Positions 1 to 6,845 of a DNA stretch of 13,905 bases are shown here, in pieces. The translations under genes and the position numbers were made by a program. Source of the DNA: an uncultured Burkholderiales bacterium (lineage in GTDB: Bacteria; Pseudomonadota; Gammaproteobacteria; Burkholderiales; Burkholderiaceae_D). Each line of letters starts with the position of its first letter. The stretch's first letter is position 1. The notes below the pieces were generated by a model. It searched no databases. It saw nothing but the letters and a program-made list of their open reading frames with translations, and was not told where the DNA came from. Location: assembly GCA_937872165.1 (NCBI GenBank), contig CALMOR010000008.1, positions 11,828 to 25,732 of the forward strand. The letters run 5' to 3'.

Positions 1-239
1 GCGTGCCGGCGGCGCCGGAAGGAGGTCTGCATCTCGGTCCGGTCGAGACAAGGGAAGTGGGCGGCGAGGCCCGGAGCCGATCGATGAGGCGACTCCCGGC
101 CCGCACCCGGGGAAGCATGCATTCGTCGGCATCGCGCGGCAGAGGCGACGTCGAACGCTCGCGTCCGACGGCGCGCGGCTCGACGCGGCTGTCGGCGCAT
201 CGGCCGGGATACATCGTGGGTCGCGTCGCCCACGGGCGT

Positions 240-1160
240 CTAGCGGCCTTCGTCGCGCGCGGTGATGGCCGACCAGAACGCGCGGGCTGCCGGGGTCCGA
301 CCGTCGTCCGAACGGAAGATGCGGATGTCGAGCGCGATGCGCCACGACATCGGCGCGGCCGGCACCAGCCGGCGCGCGCGCAGGTCTTCGTCGATCAGGC
401 TCTTCGGCAGCCACGCGACGCCGCGGCCGTCGAGCGCCATGCTGCGCAGGACCGTCGCGAGATGCGCGGTGAAGACGACGCGACCGCGAGCGCGTCCGAT
501 CGCCTCGCCGCGCAACGTCGACACGATGCGGCCGAGACCGGACTCGGCGCTGAACGCGAGGATGGGGACCTCTTCGCCGATGCCCGCCGTCAGGCGGTGC
601 TTCGCGCGCGAACCGCGACGATCGTCGGGACCCGGCGCCGCCACCGGCAGCAACGCGTCGTGGCCGATCGTCGTCGACGGGAAACGCCGGTCGAGACGCC
701 CCGGCACCTGCGGGTGCGCATGGCACAACAGGAAGTCGACGCGCTGCTCGAGCATGCTGTCCTCGCAGCGTTGCAGCACGTCGGACACGAGCTCGATCGG
801 CGCGATCGGCATGCGTCCTTCGAGCGAGCGGAACCACGACGGCACGAAGGTCAGCGACAGCGCGTGGGTCGCCGCGAAGTGGAGCGTGGCCGCGCGCGTG
901 TCGGCGACCGCGCGCGCATCGGCCGGCAGGCGCGCGATCCGCGCGAGCTGCTCGCGCGCGACCGTCACGAACCACGACCCCGCCTCGGTCAGCACGAGGG
1001 GCTGGGCGCCGCGCTCGACGAGGGCGACGCCCAGCCATTCCTCGAGCGAGCGGATGCGACGGCCGAAGGCCGGCTGTGTCATGTGGCGCGCCTCGGCCGC
1101 GCGCGAGAAGTTGCCGCTCGTCGCGAGTGCGAGGAAGTCTTCGAGCCACGAGAGGTTCAT
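240..1160 (-). CDS. LysR-family transcriptional regulator, probably of the tartrate operon
   Basis: A 306-residue LysR-type regulator of normal family length. Residues 1-60 form the winged helix-turn-helix, seen as the pattern FLALATSGNFSRAAEA, then TQPAFGRRIRSLEEWLG, then LVERG and LTEAG. Residues from about 90 to 295 are the periplasmic-binding-like effector domain. The start chosen is the ATG at 1160, because MNLSWLEDFL is the usual beginning of the family's DNA-binding domain; no strong ribosome binding site precedes it. It is transcribed away from the D-tartrate dehydratase gene, and the 114-base gap contains a T-N11-A palindrome 18 bases upstream of its start. The usual LysR pattern would be autorepression plus activation of the divergent operon with a pathway compound as inducer. 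The family is seen directly; the tartrate role is inferred from position. Confidence 0.93.
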   Translation of the reverse strand: MNLSWLEDFLALATSGNFSRAAEARHMTQPAFGRRIRSLEEWLGVALVERGAQPLVLTEAGSWFVTVAREQLARIARLPADARAVADTRAATLHFAATHALSLTFVPSWFRSLEGRMPIAPIELVSDVLQRCEDSMLEQRVDFLLCHAHPQVPGRLDRRFPSTTIGHDALLPVAAPGPDDRRGSRAKHRLTAGIGEEVPILAFSAESGLGRIVSTLRGEAIGRARGRVVFTAHLATVLRSMALDGRGVAWLPKSLIDEDLRARRLVPAAPMSWRIALDIRIFRSDDGRTPAARAFWSAITARDEGR

Positions 1161-1178
1161 CGAAAGGAAGAAGAACGG

Positions 1179-1197
1179 CGATGCCGGGGCGGCATCG
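1179..1197. promoter_or_regulatory. LysR-type operator, T-N11-A palindrome
   Basis: CGATGCC, a 5-base spacer and GGCATCG form a perfect 7-5-7 interrupted palindrome. T1182 and A1194 are separated by exactly 11 bases, which is the T-N11-A signature of LysR-type operators. It lies 18 bases upstream of the lysR start and about 77 bases upstream of the tarD start, a usual position for a recognition site that controls both. A second inverted repeat, CGAACCG at 1201-1207 and CGGTTCG at 1223-1229, follows immediately and could extend the regulatory region toward the tarD promoter. Binding is inferred. Confidence 0.6.
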
Positions 1198-1274
1198 GGC
1201 CGAACCGAAGCGGCATTGGACGCGGTTCGCGGGGGGCGCACATCATACGGTCCCGTCCCGACCGAAGCCCGTCC

Positions 1275-2441
1275 ATGAAGATCGTCGACATCCGCGAAGT
1301 CACGAAGCCGATCAGGTCCTCCATCCGCAACGCGTACATCGACTTCTCGAAGATGACGCTGAGCCTGGTCGCGGTCGTGACCGACGTCGTGCGCGACGGC
1401 CGGCCGGTGATCGGCTACGGCTTCAACTCGAACGGCCGCTACGGCCAGGGCGCGCTGATGCGCGAGCGCTTCATCCCGCGGCTCCTCGAAGCCGATCCCG
1501 CTGGCTATGCGGACCAACGCGGCGACAACCTCGACCCGCATGCGTTGTGGGCTGCGATGATGGTCAACGAGAAGCCCGGCGGCCACGGCGAACGATCGGT
1601 CGCGGTCGGCACGATCGACATGGCGATCTGGGACGCGGTCGCGAAGATCGCGGACAAGCCGCTGTACCGGCTGCTGGCCGAGGAGTACGGCACCGGCACG
1701 CCGAACCGCAAGGTCTTCGTCTACGCGGCCGGCGGCTACTACTGGCCGGACCAGGGGATCGACGGCCTGACGCGCGAGATGCAAGGCTACCTCGATCGCG
1801 GCTACACGGTCGTCAAGCAGAAGATCGGCGGCGCGTCGATCGACGAGGACCGCCGCCGCATCGAGGCCGTGCTGAAGCTGCTCGGTCCGGGACGGAAGCT
1901 CGCGGTCGATGCCAACGGCCGCTTCGACCTGCCGACCGCGATCGCCTACGCGAAGATGCTGGCCGACTACGATCTCTTCTGGTACGAGGAGATCGGCGAC
2001 CCGCTCGACTTCGCGCTGCAGGCCGAGATGGCGAACCACTACGAGAGACCGATGGCGACCGGCGAGAACCTCTTCTCGATGCAGGACGCACGCAACCTGA
2101 TCCGCTACGGCGGCATGCGGCCCGATCGCGACTGGCTGCAGTTCGACTGCGCGCTGAGCTACGGCCTCGTCGAATACCTGCGCACGCTCGCCATGCTGAA
2201 GGAACACGGCTGGTCGCCGTCGCGCTGCATCCCGCACGGCGGCCATCAGATGTCGCTCGCGATCGCTGCCGGACTCGGGCTCGCCGGCAACGAGTCGTAT
2301 CCCGACCTTTTCCAGCCCTACGGAGGCTTTCCCGACGGCGTCGAGGTCGTCGACGGCCACGTGACGCTGCCGGAGCTTCCGGGCATCGGCTTCGAAGGCA
2401 AGGCCGACCTGTATGCGGAGATGAAGGCCCTGGCCCATTGA
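1275..2441 (+). CDS. tarD: D(-)-tartrate dehydratase, enolase superfamily
   Basis: A 388-residue enolase-superfamily enzyme that matches D-tartrate dehydratase (as in Bradyrhizobium TarD, 389 residues) over its whole length. It is expected to remove water from D-tartrate to give oxaloacetate, using Mg2+, in the cytoplasm. Residues 1-130 are the capping domain, with NSNGRYGQGAL and GGHGERSVAVGTIDMA. The barrel carries the KxK acid/base motif as K181-Q-K183, metal ligands D212, E238 and E264, and H321 in CIPHGGHQ. Each sits one position before the corresponding TarD residue (K184, D213, E239, E265, H322). WLQFDCALSYG and the C-terminal FEGKADLY are also typical. The ATG at 1275 gives the family's normal N-terminus, MKIVDIREVTKPI, though no clear ribosome binding site precedes it. 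It faces a LysR gene and overlaps a permease gene. Other acid-sugar dehydratases of the superfamily are much less likely. Confidence 0.95.
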   Translation: MKIVDIREVTKPIRSSIRNAYIDFSKMTLSLVAVVTDVVRDGRPVIGYGFNSNGRYGQGALMRERFIPRLLEADPAGYADQRGDNLDPHALWAAMMVNEKPGGHGERSVAVGTIDMAIWDAVAKIADKPLYRLLAEEYGTGTPNRKVFVYAAGGYYWPDQGIDGLTREMQGYLDRGYTVVKQKIGGASIDEDRRRIEAVLKLLGPGRKLAVDANGRFDLPTAIAYAKMLADYDLFWYEEIGDPLDFALQAEMANHYERPMATGENLFSMQDARNLIRYGGMRPDRDWLQFDCALSYGLVEYLRTLAMLKEHGWSPSRCIPHGGHQMSLAIAAGLGLAGNESYPDLFQPYGGFPDGVEVVDGHVTLPELPGIGFEGKADLYAEMKALAH

Positions 2442-3544
2442 GCGACGCCGTCATCGGCCGCACCGAACGGATCGCGACGCGGGTCGCGTTCGTGATCGCC
2501 GGCATCGCGACGTCGGCATGGGCTCCGCTCGTGCCGCTGGCGAAGACCCGGACCGGTCTCGACGAGGCCGCTCTCGGCCTCGTGCTGTTGTGCTTCGGCG
2601 GCGGCTCGCTGATCGCGATGCCGCTCGCGGGGCTGGCGTCGGCACGCGCCGGCAGCCGTCGCGTGATCGTCGCCGCGGTCGCCGTCGTCTGCGTCGCGCT
2701 GCCCGCGCTCGCGATCGTCGACCGACCGCTCGTGCTGGCCGCGAGCCTGATCGCGTTCGGCGCGGGCCTCGGCGCGCTCGACGTCGCGATGAACCTGCAG
2801 GCCATCGCGGTCGAGAAGGCCGCGGGGCGCGCGATGATGTCGGGCTTCCATGGGATGTACAGCGTCGGCGGCATCGTCGGCGCCACGGGCGTCGCGCTCG
2901 CGCTGTCGATGACGGTCGACGCGGCCGTCGCGGTCTCGTCGGTCGCCGTGGTGCTGGCGCTGGCGATCGTCGCGTCGATGCGCGGCCTGATGACGGACGC
3001 GACGCGCGACCGCGCGACGACCTTCGCGCTGCCGCGCGGTGTCGTGCTCGTCATCGGCCTCCTCGCGGCGGCCGCCTTCCTCGCCGAAGGCGCCGTGCTC
3101 GACTGGGGCGCGCTCTTCCTGACGACCGTGCGCGACGTCCCGGTCGCGCGCGCGGGCGCCGGCTACATCGCGTTCTCGATCGCGATGACCGCGGGACGTT
3201 TCGCCGGCGATCGCATCGTGCAACGCTTCGGCGGCGGCAGCGCGGTCGGCCTCGCGATCGTCGTGCTCGTGCCGTCGTGGATCGTCGCCGTCGCGGGCTT
3301 CGCGCTGATCGGGCTCGGCTGTTCGAACATCGTGCCGGTGCTGTTCACGGGCGCCGGTCGACAGACCGCGATGCCGCAGAGCCTCGCGGTCCCGGCGATG
3401 ACGACGATGGGCTACGCGGGACTGCTCGCGGGCCCCGCTGCGATCGGCTTCGTCGCGCATGCGTCGAGCCTCCCGATCGCACTGCTCCTCGTCGCGGCCC
3501 TGATGCTCGCGGTGGCCGCGGTCGGCCGCGTGCTGGTGCGCTGA
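2438..3544 (+). CDS. MFS transporter of the YbjJ / fucose-permease-like type
   Basis: A hydrophobic protein of about 368 residues with roughly 12 membrane segments. Landmarks of the YbjJ-type MFS group include the cytoplasmic loop SARAGSRRV after helix 2, GALDVAMNLQA at 112-123, SGFHGMYSVGGIVG at 135-148, EGAVLDWGALFL at 217-228 and AGRFAGDR. The best start is the TTG at 2438, which overlaps the tarD stop (TTGA). The first in-frame ATG lies inside helix 2 and would remove helix 1. The protein is slightly short for the group; the segment between AGRFAGDR and GFALIGLG (about 265-292) is tighter than usual for two helices. Coupling to tarD suggests it carries tartrate or a related hydroxy-acid; the substrate is inferred. 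Confidence 0.85.
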   Translation: MSDAVIGRTERIATRVAFVIAGIATSAWAPLVPLAKTRTGLDEAALGLVLLCFGGGSLIAMPLAGLASARAGSRRVIVAAVAVVCVALPALAIVDRPLVLAASLIAFGAGLGALDVAMNLQAIAVEKAAGRAMMSGFHGMYSVGGIVGATGVALALSMTVDAAVAVSSVAVVLALAIVASMRGLMTDATRDRATTFALPRGVVLVIGLLAAAAFLAEGAVLDWGALFLTTVRDVPVARAGAGYIAFSIAMTAGRFAGDRIVQRFGGGSAVGLAIVVLVPSWIVAVAGFALIGLGCSNIVPVLFTGAGRQTAMPQSLAVPAMTTMGYAGLLAGPAAIGFVAHASSLPIALLLVAALMLAVAAVGRVLVR

Positions 3545-3553
3545 AGGCATGCC

Positions 3554-4291
3554 GTGACGTCGTATCCGTTCGAGGTCGCGCTCATCGTCGCGCTCGGTCT
3601 CGTCGCGGGCTGCGTCGGCGGCGTGATCGGCACCGGCTCGTCGATCATCCTGTTGCCGGTGCTGGTCAACGTCTTCGGACCCAGGGAGGCGGTGCCGGTG
3701 ATGGCAGTCGCGGCGGTGATGGCCAACCTCGCGCGCGTGCTCGCGTGGCGGCGCGAGGTCGACTGGCGCGCGGTGGCGTGGTACGCGATCCCCGGCGCGC
3801 CGGCCGCGGCGCTCGGCGCGCGGACGCTGCTGGCGCTGCCGCCGTCGGCGATCGATCTCGCGCTCGGCGTGTTCTTCCTCTGCATGATCCCGCTGCGGCG
3901 CTGGCATGCGGACCGCCGGACGCGACTGCGTCCCCGGCATCTCGCGATCGCGGGAGCGGCGATCGGCTACGTCACCGGCATCGTGTTGTCGACCGGGCCG
4001 CTGAGCGTGCCGGTGTTCGCGACCTACGGTCTCGTCGGCGGTGCCTTCCTGTCGACCGAGGCCGCGAGCTCGCTCGCGCTCTACGTCGGCAAGGTGATCG
4101 CGTTCCGGCAACTCGGTGCGATGCCGTGGCCCACGTTCGCGAAGGGCCTCGTCGTCGGTGCGTCGCTGATGGCCGGTACCTGGGGCGGCAAGGCGTTCGT
4201 GCTGCGCATGAGCGCCGACTTGTTCCGGCACCTGCTCGACGCGGTGATGCTGTGCTCGGGCCTGTCGCTGATCTGGACCGCGCTCCGCTGA
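3554..4291 (+). CDS. TSUP family permease (TauE/SafE-like)
   Basis: A 245-residue membrane protein with about eight hydrophobic segments and the internal repeat of the TauE/SafE (TSUP) family. The first half begins with a glycine-rich turn, GCVGGVIGTGSS, at about 16-27. The second half repeats it in weaker form as GYVTGIVLSTGPLSVPVF. The start is GTG at 3554; the nearby ATG at 3549 is out of frame and ends after two codons. It lies 9 bases after the MFS gene on the same strand, so it is probably the third gene of the tarD operon. The family exports or imports small organic or sulfur anions (sulfite, sulfoacetate, other carboxylates). A role in anion exchange linked to tartrate metabolism is inference; the sequence does not fix the substrate. 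Confidence 0.85.
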   Translation: MTSYPFEVALIVALGLVAGCVGGVIGTGSSIILLPVLVNVFGPREAVPVMAVAAVMANLARVLAWRREVDWRAVAWYAIPGAPAAALGARTLLALPPSAIDLALGVFFLCMIPLRRWHADRRTRLRPRHLAIAGAAIGYVTGIVLSTGPLSVPVFATYGLVGGAFLSTEAASSLALYVGKVIAFRQLGAMPWPTFAKGLVVGASLMAGTWGGKAFVLRMSADLFRHLLDAVMLCSGLSLIWTALR

Positions 4292-4347
4292 TCGGGGCGC
4301 CGCAGGACGCATGCGACGCGCGTGGACAACGCCGCTCTCGCGCGACG

Positions 4348-4950
4348 TCATCCGGGCAGTTGCACGATGAAGGCGCGGACGCCCTTCAGGATCATCTCGA
4401 CGGCGATCGCGATCAGCACGAGGCCCATCAGTCGTTCGAACGCGGTCACCGCGCGCTCGCCGAGCCGCCGTTGCAGCCGCTCCGAGAACACCAGCACGAC
4501 GGCCGAGGTCGCGAGCGCGACCGCCAGCGCGCCGATCCATTCGAAGAGGCGCTCCGGATCGCGCGAGACGAGCAGCAGCACCGTCGCCAGCGCCGACGGG
4601 CCCGCGATGGCCGGGATCGCGAGCGGCACGATGAACGGCTCGCCGCCGGGCGACGTGCCGAAGACGCCTTCGGGGACGGGAAACACCATCTTCAGCGCGA
4701 TCAGGAAGAGGATCACGCCGCCGCCGATCTGCAGCGACACGTCGGACAGTCCGAGCGCGTCCATGAAGCGGTTGCCGAAGAACATGAAGAACAGCAGCAG
4801 CGCGAACGCGATCAGGCATTCGCGCAGGATCACGAAGGCCTTGCGATGCGGCGGCACCGATCGCAGCGCGGCGACGAAGATGGGGATGTTGCCGAGCGGA
4901 TCGGTGACGAGCAGCAGGAGGATGGTGGCGGAGACGAAGGACGATTGCAT
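4348..4950 (-). CDS. MarC family integral membrane protein
   Basis: A 200-residue membrane protein that matches the MarC/YhgN family in length and in its landmarks: TDPLGNIPIF near the N-terminus, RECLIAFALLLFF, the centre QIGGGVILFLIALKM, PLAIPAIAGPSALATVLLL, and a C-terminal segment beginning FERLMGLVLIAIAVEMILKG. About six membrane helices are visible. The start is the ATG at 4950, because the longer open frame upstream gives an arginine-rich, non-membrane extension. The function of the family is unknown; the old link of marC to multiple antibiotic resistance was withdrawn, so no resistance role should be assumed. It runs convergently toward the TSUP gene (56 bases between stops) and begins 26 bases downstream of a broken secretion gene with which it has no evident functional link. 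Confidence 0.92.
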   Translation of the reverse strand: MQSSFVSATILLLLVTDPLGNIPIFVAALRSVPPHRKAFVILRECLIAFALLLFFMFFGNRFMDALGLSDVSLQIGGGVILFLIALKMVFPVPEGVFGTSPGGEPFIVPLAIPAIAGPSALATVLLLVSRDPERLFEWIGALAVALATSAVVLVFSERLQRRLGERAVTAFERLMGLVLIAIAVEMILKGVRAFIVQLPG

Positions 4951-4976
4951 CCCGCACTCTATCAACGCGGCGCCGC

Positions 4977-5261
4977 TCACCGCTCGCGGCCGGCTTCCTT
5001 CGCGATGCGCTCGATCGGAGGCAGCAGGTATTCGAAGACCGTGCGGTCGCGCTGCCGGATCTCGGCGGCCACCAGCATGCCGGGCGTCAGCGACAGTGGC
5101 CCGCCGGACGGCGAGAGCAGTTGCTGGGCAGCCAGCTTGATCTCGGCGCGACAGGCGGGTGGTTGCATCGACGCGCCCGGATTCTTCGGCGTCGCATTGT
5201 CGGTCGCGACGCGATCGACATCTTCCTCCATGTAACGGCAATCAGCGACGGAGAACGGAGA
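4977..5261 (-). pseudogene. C-terminal remnant of an HlyD-type type I secretion membrane fusion protein
   Basis: The last roughly 95 codons of an HlyD-family adaptor, the periplasm-spanning subunit that joins an inner-membrane ABC transporter to an outer-membrane channel. The match is the C-terminal signature: RVATDNATP, then AEIKLAAQQLL, then LTPGMLVAAEIRQRDRTV, FEYLLPPIE and the terminal KEAGRER. Similarity continues upstream of the only ATG (5231) as SPFSVADCRYMEEDV, a degraded form of the usual PF-x-RYG-x-(I/M)EG stretch. A stop codon follows at 5274-5276 in the same frame. The N-terminal membrane anchor, coiled-coil hairpin and lipoyl-like regions, about three quarters of a normal protein, are absent. 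It is therefore a truncated remnant and not a small gene. Its partner ABC piece lies at 5952-6245 on the same strand. Confidence 0.8.
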
Positions 5262-5264
5262 TCC

Positions 5265-5500
5265 ATGGCCGCTCTATAAGGAAGGCGAGCGACGGAAAAA
5301 TCGGCTAACTAAGGGCGCAGATCGCGTCCTGATGCGGCTGGCTACTTCGAGACGCAGGTGGTCGACATCTTCCGGCGAATCTGCACGGCGTACACCCAGC
5401 CTGCCCAACAAACGACGTGCCCCCAAACTCCGTCGGAACGACAGCCTGCTTCTCAGCACCATGGTCTCCTTCGCCGCCGAGGATTCCATCACCTATTGGG
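5265..5500. other. Segment without a supported gene
   Basis: Nothing convincing is coded here on either strand. The HlyD frame is closed by a stop at 5274-5276. A plus-strand frame is open from 5313 to its stop at 5502-5504 and reads GYFETQVVDIFRRICTAYTQ near its beginning, but it has no start codon after the stop at 5310-5312 and I cannot assign it to a family. The 9-base direct repeat AGCGACGGA occurs at about 5244 and 5288, near the edge of the HlyD homology, and may be chance. The segment forms the left part of the insert between the two secretion remnants. Confidence 0.4.
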
Positions 5501-5941
5501 GTGACAGCCGACAAGAGCAAGCTTGCGCCCGAAGTGAAAGAGTTAATGGAGGCGCAATTTGCAAAAGAAAAGATCGACGAGAAAAGAAGGCGCGAACACG
5601 TGCTCGGAAAATTGAAGCAGCGGTGCCGAGGGGCTAAGTCGCTGGCGAGTGCCGATCGTGAAACGCTACTGACTGCCTTGCGCACAGGAGCAGCGGTTGT
5701 TGGTGCAGACGGGCTGACCCAATTGCAACAAGTGAATTCTTTGATCGAGAAATTCCGTAGTGGCGATCGACGATTGAATTTGGCGGATGAAAGCGCACTG
5801 ACAAATGCGCTCTACTCAAATGATCCTGCCTTGCGTCAGCTGGCCTTTTCGGCATTGTTACTTGGGATCGTCCTGAGGGCAAAATACGCCGATGCACTGG
5901 GCCGGCGGCTTCCCGCAGGCCAGATACTTGTGATTCGATAG
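5501..5941 (+). CDS. Unrecognised small protein in a lower-GC insert
   Basis: I do not recognise this protein. From GTG 5501 it has 146 residues; an earlier GTG at 5417 would give 174, but the added stretch looks non-coding. An ATG at 5546, preceded by an A/G-rich GAAAGAG, would give 131. Residues 10-42 are strongly charged and would form a long amphipathic helix (KELMEAQFAKEKIDEKRRR). Residues 48-115 read like a globular helical domain (DRETLLTALRTG, LTQLQQVNSLIEKF). The last 35 residues are hydrophobic, then basic. There is no obvious signal peptide or catalytic motif. Codon choice (TTG, CTT, GCA, AAT, GAT) differs sharply from neighbouring genes, and GC is about 48% over 5701-5820 by hand count. 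It lies opposite in strand to, and between, two pieces of a broken secretion operon. Acquired DNA is likely; expression is unproven. Confidence 0.4.
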   Translation: MTADKSKLAPEVKELMEAQFAKEKIDEKRRREHVLGKLKQRCRGAKSLASADRETLLTALRTGAAVVGADGLTQLQQVNSLIEKFRSGDRRLNLADESALTNALYSNDPALRQLAFSALLLGIVLRAKYADALGRRLPAGQILVIR

Positions 5942-5950
5942 AATCGAATC
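5932..5950. repeat. Perfect 8-3-8 palindrome at the ABC remnant junction
   Basis: GATTCGAT, spacer AGA, and ATCGAATC form a perfect 19-base interrupted palindrome. It covers the stop codon (5939-5941) of the orphan plus-strand ORF and ends one base before the last recognisable codon of the ABC transporter remnant (5952). No T-run follows on either strand, so it is not a standard intrinsic terminator. A recombination or insertion end, or a protein-binding site, is possible. Confidence 0.6.
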
Positions 5951-5951
5951 G

Positions 5952-6245
5952 GCTCTTGCCACATCCCGAAGGACCCATGACCGCGACTGTCCGTCCTGGC
6001 TCGATGACGAGATGTAGATCTTCGTATAGGAAAGATAAGTGCTCGCCGTAGCGAAACCCGAGGCCTTCGATTTCGATTCGCGAGCCCGAAGTCTGCTGAG
6101 CGCCCAAGCGCTTCGGCACGATTGAATGCGGTTCTCTCGGCGCGTCGAGAATGTCTCCGAGCCGCTTGACAGCAATGTTGACCTGCTGAAGTTGCTGCCA
6201 AAGCCCGACGATGCGCAGAATCGGTTGCGACATCCGACTCGAAAA
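5952..6245 (-). pseudogene. Internal fragment of a type I secretion ABC transporter, cut at Walker A
   Basis: A 98-codon open stretch clearly derived from an HlyB/peptidase-domain type ABC exporter. It reads FSSRMSQPILRIVGLWQQ and AVKRLGDILDAPREP (end of the transmembrane domain and the linker), then IEIEGLGFRYG (start of the nucleotide-binding domain), then VIEPGRTVAVMG and the Walker A element GPSGCGKS at 5952-5975. The usual Thr-Leu after GKS is replaced by Arg-Phe, and homology stops there: no Q-loop, signature motif, Walker B or H-loop follows in this frame. The peptidase-like domain and most membrane helices are also missing. With the HlyD remnant on the same strand it represents a type I secretion operon reduced to two internal pieces. 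It begins about 20 bases downstream of the yqiA stop. Confidence 0.85.
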
Positions 6246-6265
6246 CGGCCGAGTCCGTTGCCGCC

Positions 6266-6838
6266 TCAACCTTCGGCGGTCGCGAAGTCGATCACGTCGT
6301 CGATGTAGTCGGCGAAGTCCGACAGCCCGTGGTCGCTGCCCTGCACGATCCGGTGGTTGGTCTCCGGGTAGCGCGCGACCATCTCGTTCCAGTCGAGCAC
6401 CTCGTCGCCGGTGGCCGCGACCAGCAGGTAGCGCTCGGGTCGCGTGATGGCGCCGGCGCGCAACGCCTTCAGCTCGTCGAGGAAACCGGGCTCGATCTCG
6501 ACCGTCTCGTCGCTGTGATAGACGGTCTGCGTGCCGAGATGCCGCCCGAGGTCGAGTTCGGGGTGCACCGCGGGGTTGAGCAGCACCACGCGGCAGTCGA
6601 CCTGCTCCGCGATCCAAGTCGCGTAGTAGCCGCCGAGCGACGAGCCGATGATGGCGAGCGGCCGTGCGGCCGACCGGCTGACGAGATCGTCGATCAGCAG
6701 CGAAGCCGCGCGCGGCGACACCGGCAGCTGCGGGCAAAGATAGCGGTCCGCCATCCCGCGCACGGCGAGCCGGGCTTCGAGCAGCCGCGCCTTGGTCGAG
6801 CGCGGCGACGAGCGGAAGCCGTGCAGGTAGAGGATCAC
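6266..6838 (-). CDS. yqiA: YqiA/YcfP-family alpha/beta-fold esterase
   Basis: A 190-residue small alpha/beta hydrolase of the YqiA type (E. coli YqiA has 193 residues). The N-terminal ILYLHGFRSSPRS carries the oxyanion-side HG motif. The nucleophile elbow GSSLGGYYATW gives Ser67 (G65-S-S67-L-G69). Asp145 in TGDEVLDW and His170 in GSDHG complete the expected triad. The family shows esterase activity on short acyl esters; the natural substrate is unknown. The start is GTG at 6838, giving the usual N-terminus directly before the first beta strand. It begins 7 bases after the mpl stop on the same strand, so it should be co-transcribed and perhaps translationally coupled with mpl. A decayed ABC fragment follows closely downstream. 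Confidence 0.9.
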   Translation of the reverse strand: MILYLHGFRSSPRSTKARLLEARLAVRGMADRYLCPQLPVSPRAASLLIDDLVSRSAARPLAIIGSSLGGYYATWIAEQVDCRVVLLNPAVHPELDLGRHLGTQTVYHSDETVEIEPGFLDELKALRAGAITRPERYLLVAATGDEVLDWNEMVARYPETNHRIVQGSDHGLSDFADYIDDVIDFATAEG

Positions 6839-6845
6839 CGCGGCT

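Noticed and set aside
17..26. Strong Shine-Dalgarno-like GGAAGGAGGT
   Set aside because: No ATG, GTG or TTG follows at usable spacing, and the downstream frame is arginine-rich without family resemblance. No gene is supported in 1-239.
240..2438. Long arginine- and alanine-rich open frames antisense to tarD, the permeases, mpl and accC
   Set aside because: At about 70% GC, long frames open by chance opposite real genes. Their translations are low-complexity and match no family, while the sense frames carry full catalytic motifs. Only the 240-1160 part of this frame is a true gene.
4292..4347. Bidirectional terminator between the TSUP and marC genes
   Set aside because: The gap between the convergent stops has short self-complementary bits such as GCATGC but no stable stem with a T-run on either strand.
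4977..5231. Intact 84-residue gene starting at ATG 5231
   Set aside because: HlyD homology continues upstream of that ATG in the same frame until a stop, and the piece is only the C-terminal end of a much larger protein.
5313..5504. Plus-strand frame reading GYFETQVVDIFRRI, faintly like part of an HD-GYP protein
   Set aside because: No start codon after the preceding stop, very short similarity, and a tail without protein-like pattern. Too weak to call.
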